A DNA stretch of 26,730 bases from Anthracocystis setariae (lineage: Eukaryota > Basidiomycota > Ustilaginomycetes > Ustilaginales > Ustilaginaceae), in assembly GCA_928724745.1 (NCBI GenBank), contig CAKMXJ010000041.1:1-26730 (forward strand), given 5' to 3'. The notes under the pieces were generated by a model, which made no database searches, was not told the origin of the DNA, and saw nothing but the letters and a program-made list of their open reading frames with translations. A program made the position numbers and the translations under genes. Position 1 is the stretch's first letter. Each line of letters opens with the position of its first letter. Of the stretch, positions 19,533-26,730 are shown piece by piece.

Positions 19533-22500
19533 ATGGCTGGCATCCGCCATCGCAAGGACGCTTGGGTCGTGTTCGCCTTTCTGATCGTGGTGCAGATCAT
19601 TTGCCTTCGAGCCACCCAACGCCTGCGAGCGGGTCTTGCACCTCACACTTCTGTGCCCGCCGGAACAATATGGTCCAAGCGATCTCAGCCTAATTCCGTG
19701 GATTTGCTTGTTGAGCATGCCTTGATCGCAGCTGCCTCTGACACCGCACCATCCCTCTCATCACAAAACCATCGCTCTTCTTCGACCCAGGTACTGCAAA
19801 CAACCCAGCCTTGGAACAAGGATCACATCGACGACAAATCGAAGCAGACCGAATGCCAACCTGTTCCCCTTCATCGATCTCCGGCCCACGTGTGCCGCCA
19901 TGTCATCAAAAATTGCGAGGCGTCGGGCCACCTTGACTATCTTCGTTTCTACTACTGCGCCGGGGTCCAAGGCAGTGCTGAAAAGCATCGCGAGCCTTCC
20001 CAGCCTCCGTCGAACGAGCCTTCTCCTTGGCATCCCGGCGTTTCGGTGTTGCGCTTCCTTGCTCTCGTCGTCATCCTTGTTTGGATGCTCTTCCTGTTCA
20101 GCTGGGTTGGTATCGTTGCGAGCGACTTTTTCTGTCCCAACCTCAGCACCATCGCCTCTCGCCTTGGTCTCAATGAGAGCACCGCCGGCGTCACCTTTCT
20201 CGCCTTTGGAAACGGCTCTCCCGATGTGTTTTCAACTTTTGGCGCCATGAAGACCGACTCGGGCTCCCTGGCGATCGGCGAGCTTCTTGGAGCGGCGTCT
20301 TTCATCGTCTCGGTCATCTGCGGCTCCATGATGCTCATCAAGCCTTTCAAGGTCAATGCATGGCCTTTCTATCGCGACGTTGGCTTCTTTACGGTCGCGG
20401 TGGCCTTGATTCTCACATTCCTCTTCGATGGTAAGCTCAAGCGTAGCGAGACCATTGCCCTCATCTGCGTCTACGTTCTCTACGCAACTTCCGTCATTGT
20501 CGGATCATGGTGGCAGGAGCGTCGACGTAAGCAGCAACTCAGGCTCGCAACGGCACGACAGGAATTCAACAATCAAGCCGACAATCGCTCTGTCCACAGC
20601 CACACTAGCGGAGCTTCAGCTCGAGATGACGCCCCGAATCTGCTTGCTCCCCCGAGTGCGCACCCACATCGTTTTCTGAGCCCATCAGAGTATGACCCGG
20701 ACTTTGATCCCTTAGAAAACTGGGCAGGTCCGAGGGCTTCCAACAGCGGAGCTTCCACGCCCGATCCTGCAGGTCCAGCAAGCCGTCCGGCGTCCATTCA
20801 CACACCAGGATCTTCGGACTCACGTGCTGCGATCCGAGAGCAGCTCAATGTTCGCCCCAACATGGTACCACGTCACTCACTTCTGTCTGCGATCGAGTTC
20901 CGTGACGTCGTGCACAGTCTGCGCCGCGAATCCACCACCGATCGCTCGCAGGAGATCTTCCAGACATGGGATCCCGAGCGTTTCCCTTCCTCATCACCAT
21001 CACCACCATACGCACACGCTCCTCTCGAGAAAGGTCTCTCGAGAGACCGTGGGCGCTGCAGGCAGCCCACTAACCCGTCGTTCTGGACACAATCGTAAGG
21101 CTAGTTTGGGCCCCGCATCGGCCGCCGCATTCGTCAGAAATTTCTCCATGACGCCAGGCCCAAGGCTCAAGACCTTTGGTGACTTGGACAGTCGAGATTC
21201 CTCTGCCGAGATACGCAGCCAGACTCGAGCTTCAGAGAGCACCGCAGGACCTAGCGTCGAAGCTGGTACGGTGGAAGATCCTTGGAGGGAGCATCTACCC
21301 GGTGATGCTTGTGAGCCACTCATCTCGCCTGCACTGCCGATCGAAGCCGCTCCCCGGCACGATCCACTACATCAGGCAGAGCTGCGAAAGACACTTCCAA
21401 GACTGCAGATACCGCAATGGGACACCAGAGCCTCACGTATCGAGCAATCAAAGCTAAAGCGACCCGCTGCCATCCGAGAGCCTAGCCGCGAGCCGCCGAT
21501 CACGCAAACGCACGTCACTCCAGTGGCCAAGGATCACTTCGATAGTTTCTCGAGTCAAAAGCGTCTTCGTCCTGACCGATCGGTCTCGCAAATGGTAGCC
21601 TGGAAGGTGCATGTAGCCTTCAATTCGTTTTTCCCAGCTCTTCGCCATTTGCACGCCAAGTCCTGGCTCGGAGCTGCCGTCAGCATTGTGACCTCACCTG
21701 CGATCTTGCTGCTCAACCTCACGCTTCCCGTAGTGGATGATGAAGCAGAACGCTCCGAGCGTGAGCACTCCAAAGCAGCAGCTGATGAGCTCGGCGCAGT
21801 GCGTTTGGATGGCGAGGAGACGCAGCTGAGAGCGGAAGGCGCAGCCGAAGAAAGTCCTGTCCAAGGCGCAGGACCTTCTTTGGGTTGGACCACGCAAGAC
21901 GAGACGGATGCGGCAGAGCATATGCAACGAGATGTCAACACTCGACGAGACCAAGATATAGCATCGGCGCTTCACCACCTTCCCTCCAAGGCAGGCTCGC
22001 CGTTTTCGTTCGGCAGCGGTCGCAATCGGCCGTCAGGGTCGCACCAAGTCACAGCATCGCCCATGCCGTTGGAGCAAGAGGCGCCGCAGCAAGGTGAAGG
22101 CTCAGACGAGATAGGCTACCCGAGCGACGATGAAAGCTGCCTGGAAGAAGAGGCCGAGGATCAAGAGATGCGACGTTCGATCCGACGTTGCCTGGTCCTG
22201 TGCCAATCCATCTGCGCACCAACTTTTGTGACGTGGACTATTGTGTCGTCATCGGGAGCGCCACGTCTGGGATTGAAAGTTGGCACGGCTGCTGGTGGCG
22301 GTGCTGTGCTGGCTTGCTTGGCGTTCTGGTCAATGCGCCGCAGAGACTCGGGCAAAGCGAGGTACTCGGATCGAACCCTTTCCGCAGTTGCCATGCTTCG
22401 ATGTTGGATGGGTTTTGTGGTGTCTATCATGTGGATCATGTCGATCGTTGACGAAGTGGTTTCGATCTTGCAAACGGTGGGCATGATCGTCGGGCTGTCT

Positions 22501-22920
22501 GATGCCATCCTTGGACTCACAGTGTTTGCAGTGGGCAACTCGCTGGGAGACTTTGTCGCCAACGTTACCATTGCGAGACTCGGCCATCCCGTCATGGCCA
22601 TCAGTGCGTGCTTTGCCGGGCCAATGCTGAATCTGCTGCTTGGTATTGGCATCTCTGGGACTTGGCTGCTTTCGGATCCGCATAACAAATGGAGCCAAGA
22701 TGGTGTTCCAGGTACCTATCCGATCGACTTTAATCCCACGTTGCTTGTTTCGGGGCTTGGTTTGCTGTTGATTCTCATTGCTACGTTCATCGCGGTTCCG
22801 CTCAACAACTTTGAGCTGACCAGGCCCATCGGCGCGTCGCTGATCGCAGCTTACGTTGTCATAATGACACTCAATCTGTTGACCGAAATTTTCTGGGTGC
22901 GCAGCCCTTCTGTATTCTAG
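19533..22920 (+). CDS. Sodium/calcium exchanger-family cation transporter (NCX/NCLX-like), one frame break
   Basis: About 1128 residues once one frame break near 21030-21050 is bridged. A hydrophobic N-terminal segment (11-25) is followed by a conserved Cys cluster (about 121-142, HVCRHVIKNC and YYC). The first exchanger domain (170-325) holds the alpha-1 repeat GLNESTAGVTFLAFGNGSPD (212-231). A long hydrophilic loop rich in Ser, Pro, Arg and acid residues (about 330-880) precedes the second domain, with alpha-2 GLSDAILGLTVFAVGNSLGD near residue 987. Both alpha repeats keep the GNxxxD core needed for cation transport. The protein resembles fungal vacuolar, ER or mitochondrial Ca2+/Na+ exchangers related to human NCLX. 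Transported ions and compartment are not shown by the sequence. The start is the first ATG (19533); the frame is also open further upstream through a TTG. It shares orientation with the GT2 but has its own 640-base upstream region. Confidence 0.85.
21033..21048. repeat. 16-bp perfect palindrome at the exchanger frame break
   Basis: GGTCTCTCGAGAGACC is its own reverse complement and is preceded by a partial copy, CTCTCGAGA, at about 21022-21030. The reading frame must change by one base in this neighbourhood: upstream LEKGLSR is in one frame, downstream ETVGAAGSPLTRRSG in another. A hairpin could have caused a base-call error or a replication slip. A 28-base GT...AG interval exists here (ending CTGCAG) but is too short and has a poor donor for an intron. 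Confidence 0.7.
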
Positions 22921-23564
22921 TCCTTTTGCCATGTGACATGGATTTTGCGATCATGTTCGACAAGATGAATCCATGTGGGTGAAGGTGACGAAGCTGTTGG
23001 ACGATCCACGTTGATGTTGGACACTAGTTACGTTCGAAAGGCGACAAACTTTTTTTACAGCCTCAGCATCTGGAGAGGGAGCTGTGAACAGACGAGCAGG
23101 CAACCTTGTGCTATACTCGACAGCATGAGGGGATATGTATAGATCAGAAGCTGGGGTCGACAAAGGATATAGAACGGACGTATAATTCGTTTGTAGCGGG
23201 CTGTTGCGATGTGACGCCTTAACAACGATTGAGGTTACAAATTGCTGCATAAGCAACTCGATGAAAGGAAGAGAAAAACGAGCGTGAAAGAAGAAGGAGT
23301 TGCGGCCAACGACACTGCCCATTGGCGTTGTGCTGGCGGCTATAGCCGGTCATCGACAACTAGACTTTGACAGCGCTGTTCTGTGGTTTTCACACTGCAG
23401 TATTTTGAGCCTCAACGTATCTTGGACCATGCCGAGCATTAGCGTAACCACAAACACCGCCATCTCAAGGCTGAGGCTTCAAGATTGTGGCTGTAGTTGG
23501 AATCTGGGGCGCTCCCCAGCAAAGGCGCTCAAATTGGATCATTATACAACGATGGCGAGTGCAT

Positions 23565-23600
23565 GCTGCCGCTGCCGCTGCCGCCGCCGCCGTCGCCGCC
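23565..23600 (+). repeat. GCTGCC/GCC simple repeat
   Basis: GCTGCC units run into GCC triplets, with one GTC interruption. A non-coding microsatellite about 700 bases upstream of the oxidase start. Confidence 0.85.
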
Positions 23601-23756
23601 TTTGATCGCGGTGAGCAATCTTGAATTGTCCGCTAAGCAAAGCGGATCCAGGTCACAGGGATCGTCAGAAAATTGTATTTGGCTGGGCCCGGTGGTGATT
23701 TTAACGATTTACAGTACTGTACAATCCAAACCGAGGGAAGTGTGAGTGTCTCTGCT

Positions 23757-23776
23757 CGATTGCGATTGCGATTGCG
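23757..23776 (+). repeat. Hexamer repeat (CGATTG)x3
   Basis: Three exact copies of CGATTG followed by CG, in the oxidase upstream region. Confidence 0.9.
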
Positions 23777-23822
23777 CCCAATAATGACCGGATTAGGCCA
23801 AGCTGCATGATTGAGCAATCAC

Positions 23823-23855
23823 GCTCCTTAATTGCTCCTTGATCGCTCCTTGATT
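23823..23855 (+). repeat. 11-bp tandem repeat x3 (GCTCCTTRATY)
   Basis: GCTCCTTAATT, GCTCCTTGATC and GCTCCTTGATT follow one another without spacer, 440-470 bases upstream of the oxidase start. They could be tandem factor-binding sites or a minisatellite seed. Confidence 0.85.
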
Positions 23856-23989
23856 CACTTTCAGCGTGCAACGGCTTTCAACATTCATTTGAGTTCTTTA
23901 ATCTCCGCTCTCGCTCTGGATCGTTGCCCTCTATCCGTTTCCCTATCGTTTCGCCTGTTTCAACCCCACGCGTACGCCTATGTTCTCTA

Positions 23990-24033
23990 CCCCGCAACCG
24001 CACCCGCACCCGCACCCGCAGCCTCACCCGCAC
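23990..24033 (+). repeat. CCGCAC-type simple repeat
   Basis: Imperfect CCGCAC hexamer units in the oxidase promoter or leader region. No coding role is apparent. Confidence 0.8.
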
Positions 24034-24294
24034 GCTTGTGTATCTTGATTTCCTGCTCAAACCTCGTTCACCTCGCCCGCTTCTCGTTTAAGGTCGATGA
24101 AATCGTCGGGTCTCCACCTTTTCTTGTCCCCCACCACCAGCTCATCCGCTTGATCGTGTTTTGCAGCCTCTCCCCAACACGCATCAGTACACAACTCTTT
24201 CCCTCGGTCTACCTCCCAAGTACCTCACTAACACCTTCGGATACACTGCACACTCATTGGGCCTTCTCGACCCCAACGAGAAAAGTTTGCCATC

Positions 24295-26559
24295 ATGTCG
24301 ACTTGGACCGACAACTTGACCATGGACACCATGGCTAAGGAGCGGGCCAATCCTCCTTTGATGTCCGCAAGGTATGTACTCTTCGGTGTGGCTCTCTCCC
24401 CTCGCTGGATCGTTTGCGCATGTTCCACTAACAAGACGGCGTTCGTTCCGCTTTATGCTACAGATGTCTATTGAGCATCATGGAAGCGAGTCCGACCTCG
24501 TTAAGAAGGAAAAGTTTATGCTCGAAGCCAGTCGCGACCCGGTCTTCTACTCTGCCGACATCTATGATCTTGACAAGGAGCAGATTCGTGAGCGAACCAT
24601 GCAACGCATCCAGCGTCTCGCCCACTACGTCACTAGCGAGTCGGTCGATGACTTCCAAAAGCGTATGGAGCTCATGTCCCTCCTTGATCCTGGTCTTTGG
24701 ACCCGTCTCGGTGTTCACTATGGTCTCTTCCTTGGTGCCATTCGCTCCGGTGCCACTCCCAACCAGTTCTCTTACTGGATGGAGAAGGGTGTCATTGGCT
24801 GCAACGGCATGTTTGGTTGCTTCGGTATGACCGAGCTCGCTCACGGCTCCAATGTCGCCGGTCTCGAGACTACCGCCATCTTCGACGCTCAGACTGACGA
24901 GTTTGTCATCCACACGCCTAACCTCGGTGCCACCAAGTGGTGGATCGGCGGAGCTGCTCAGACAGCTACCCACTGCTCCGTTTTCGCACAGCTGATCGTC
25001 AAGGGCAAGCGATACGGAACCAAAACCTTTATTGTACCTCTGCGTGATCCCAAGTCCTTCCAGCTTCTTCCGGGCATCAACATTGGCGATATCGGAAAGA
25101 AGATGGGTCGCGACGGCATCGACAACGGATACATTCAGTTTACCAATGTCCGTATCCCTCGTGCCTATATGCTCATGAAGCACACCCAGGTCACGCGTGA
25201 TGGCGAGGTGCGTGAACCGCCTCTTCAGCAGCTTACTTATGGAGCCCTTCTTCAAGGTCGTACTGCCATGGTGGCTGATGCTGCCAACACTGCCAAGAAG
25301 GCTTTGACCGTCTCTGTGCGATACGCTGCGGCTCGTCGTCAGTTCAAGTCGGATGCAAAGGCGCAGTACGAGACTCAGATTCTCGACTACCCCATCCACC
25401 AGCGTCGTCTCATGCCTCTGCTGGCCCAGGCTGTCGCTTTCGGTTACACGGCTCTCGAGCTCCAACGTCTGTTCGAGGAGACTTCGCAGGCACTCGAGGC
25501 TCTCGAGCCGGGTGACCCCAACCTTGACGCTACCATCGAAAAGCTCAAGGAGACTCATTCCACCAGTGCCGGCTTGAAGGCCTTCTGTACTTGGGCCACA
25601 CTCGAAACGATCGACAAGTCGCGACAGGCTTGCGGAGGTCACGGCTACTCTTCTTATAACGGTTTCGCCAACATGTACTCGGACTTTGCCGTACATTGTA
25701 CCTGGGAAGGTGATAACACGATCCTCGCCCTCCAGTCCGGTCGCTTCCTCATCTCGGCCTACCAAGATGCGCTGGACGGCAAGAAGCAAGTGTCTACGGG
25801 TACCATGTACATGAACGATCTCGACAAAGTGCTCTCTGCCAAATGCAAGTCCAACCAAGATCTCGACACGCTGGATGGCATCGACCGTGGTTGGGCCACC
25901 GTGGCTGCTCATGCCGTAAAAAAGGCGTCGGAGGACTACCAGGCCTGTCTCAAAGCCGGACGTAGTCGAGAGCAAGCGTTCGAGGACTGCTCGCAGGTTC
26001 GATTCGTCGCCGCCAGTGTTCACACGAGTGGATACATTTACAGGCAGTTCAGATCGGCTGTCGAGAGGGTGGAAAAGGGCAGCGATGGGGTCCGGGAGCA
26101 TCCGAATTGCTGGCCAAGTTCTACGGACTTTGGCAGATGGAGGAGAAGGCCGCGTTCTTCCTGCGATCTGGATGGCTCACTGCCGACCAGCTCCGACTAT
26201 GCTTCGGCGAAAGTGACCGAGTACTGCAGTAAGACGAGGAGCTTGCGATCCCGTTGATCGACAGCTTTGCTATTTCGGATCACGTGCTCAACTCGCCCAT
26301 CGGAAGGTACGACGGTGATATCTACAGAGAGTACTTCAGGATGGTGAGGAGGAACAACCCGCAATTGAAGGAGCACCCATACTTTGAGAGATTGATCAGA
26401 CCTTTCATCGAGAGGCAGCCAGCCGAGCTGGAGGACTTGACGAGGCGATTGGAATCGATGACGAGATCGAAGAGACTCAAGCAGGATCGAGAGGAGGCCG
26501 AGGCTGAGGCCAAGGCTGCGGCGGAAGGAAAGAAGCGAATAAACTTTTGTCAGTTCTAG
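24295..26559 (+). CDS. Peroxisomal-type acyl-CoA oxidase, two exons, several frame breaks
   Basis: About 724 residues if the breaks are bridged. It catalyses the first step of peroxisomal fatty-acid beta-oxidation (acyl-CoA + O2 to trans-2-enoyl-CoA + H2O2, FAD-dependent). Exon 1 is 24295-24371 and exon 2 starts at 24464. Visible parts are the N-terminal alpha domain (AKERANPP onward), the flavin/substrate region MFGCFGMTELAHGSNV (about 142-157), GGHGYSSYNG (near 417), the catalytic Glu in WEGDN (near 440), and the C-terminal oxidase domain with IDSFAISDHVLNSPIG. Breaks: TTT 24357-24359 (one base more gives PPFDVRK in phase with exon 2), GGGG 26087-26090, near 26200, and near 26245. Between the last three, conserved segments alternate frames: ASELLAKFYGLWQMEEKAAF, then SAKVTEYCSKTRSL, then AIPLIDSFAISD. 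The predicted end (NFCQF) has no SKL-type peroxisomal signal. A long antisense frame is a shadow of codon bias. Confidence 0.88.
24372..24463 (+). other. Spliceosomal intron of the acyl-CoA oxidase
   Basis: 92 bases: donor GTATGT at 24372, branch-like ACTAAC at 24427-24432, and acceptor CTACAG ending at 24463. The acceptor joins directly to ATGTCTATTGAG, which opens MSIEHHGSE of the conserved N-terminal domain. With one additional T in exon 1 the intron lies in phase 0. It is the only intron I can support in the window. Confidence 0.85.
26087..26248 (+). other. Cluster of three frame breaks in the oxidase C-terminal part
   Basis: One base more at GGGG 26087-26090 (giving GGPGASELLAKF), one base fewer near T26200 (QLRL to ASAKV), and one base more near 26245 (RSL to AIPLIDSF) restore one continuous C-terminal domain. 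Taken literally, the main frame ends at 26257 after a non-homologous stretch. The conserved pieces argue for errors, or for very recent damage. Confidence 0.65.
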
Positions 26560-26730
26560 CTACATTTCGTCTCCTATCCTGTAGATCTGGCTGCTGCTCT
26601 CCTTGTTACGCCATATGACTCATTATAATTCGACTGATTTCGAATGCTTCCGTGGTGTAAGAACGTAGGGATGCGACGTGCGATCGCGAAGCAGGATGAA
26701 GGAAGCCAATTGAAGTTGAACGCTACTGCA

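Larger units (their letters stand above)
22921..24294. other. Intergenic region upstream of the acyl-CoA oxidase
   Basis: A 1.37-kb gap with several simple repeats (23565-23600, 23757-23776, 23823-23855, about 23990-24033) and a pyrimidine-rich leader immediately before the oxidase ATG. No reliable coding region is seen on either strand. Confidence 0.55.

Noticed and set aside
22370..22386. tRNA B-box-like GGGTTCGATCC on the minus strand
   Set aside because: It lies inside the strongly supported exchanger CDS, and no acceptor or anticodon stem forms around it.
6284..23721. Recurring TACTGT/ACAGTA hexamers and the 12-bp palindrome TACAGTACTGTA at 23710
   Set aside because: The count is about what chance predicts for a hexamer on two strands, and several 12-bp palindromes are expected in a window of this size.
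24458..26101. 547-codon open frame on the minus strand
   Set aside because: It is exactly antisense to the acyl-CoA oxidase, whose catalytic motifs are clear. The antisense frame stays open because of codon bias and shows no recognisable domain.
553..26559. True pseudogenes in four loci
   Set aside because: Outside the single-base breaks the proteins keep motifs, composition and length, and the breaks favour homopolymers, so decay is the less likely reading.
1..26730. Bacterial polysaccharide operon
   Set aside because: Genes lie on both strands with gaps of 0.6-2.3 kb, one gene has a canonical intron, and most families are fungal, so this is not a bacterial operon even though the dehydrogenase has bacterial-type motifs.

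Overview
The window looks like nuclear DNA of a basidiomycete fungus, most likely a smut or smut-related yeast (Ustilaginomycotina). The grounds are long genes with few introns, moderately GC-rich sequence, large intergenic gaps with pyrimidine-rich promoters, one clear spliceosomal intron (GTATGT...ACTAAC...CAG), and protein families typical of fungi (Uds1-domain coiled coil, CE4 chitin deacetylase, chitin-synthase-like GT2, peroxisomal acyl-CoA oxidase). The species placement is inference. I see no rRNA, tRNA, CRISPR array or transposon.

Layout. Minus strand: a 1.8k-residue Uds1-domain coiled-coil protein (5925-553), a family-14 polysaccharide lyase (8387-7215), a membrane-anchored CE4 polysaccharide/chitin deacetylase (10918-9188), and a nucleotide-sugar dehydrogenase of the UDP-N-acetylhexosamine type (14595-13057). 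Plus strand: a chitin-synthase-like GT2 (16890-18888), a Na+/Ca2+-exchanger-family cation transporter (19533-22920) and an acyl-CoA oxidase (24295-26559).

The most interesting block is 7.2-18.9 kb. Four neighbouring genes look like a toolkit for making and remodelling an acidic amino-polysaccharide: a sugar-nucleotide dehydrogenase (uronic acid donor), a processive GT2 (polymerase), a deacetylase (N-deacetylation), and a lyase of a family known to cleave uronic-acid polymers. The genes on either side (septation-type coiled coil; ion exchanger and beta-oxidation enzyme) look like ordinary cellular genes. A fungal locus for a hexosaminuronate-containing polymer (chitouronan-, glucuronan- or hyaluronan-like) is a hypothesis, but a testable one.

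Quality warning. Four of the seven genes have reading-frame breaks (eight in total) inside otherwise conserved protein. At least five sit on runs of 3-5 identical bases, and each can be explained by a one-base gain or loss. None looks like an intron. I read these mainly as consensus or assembly errors, so the affected CDS entries are given as full spans with the breaks described.
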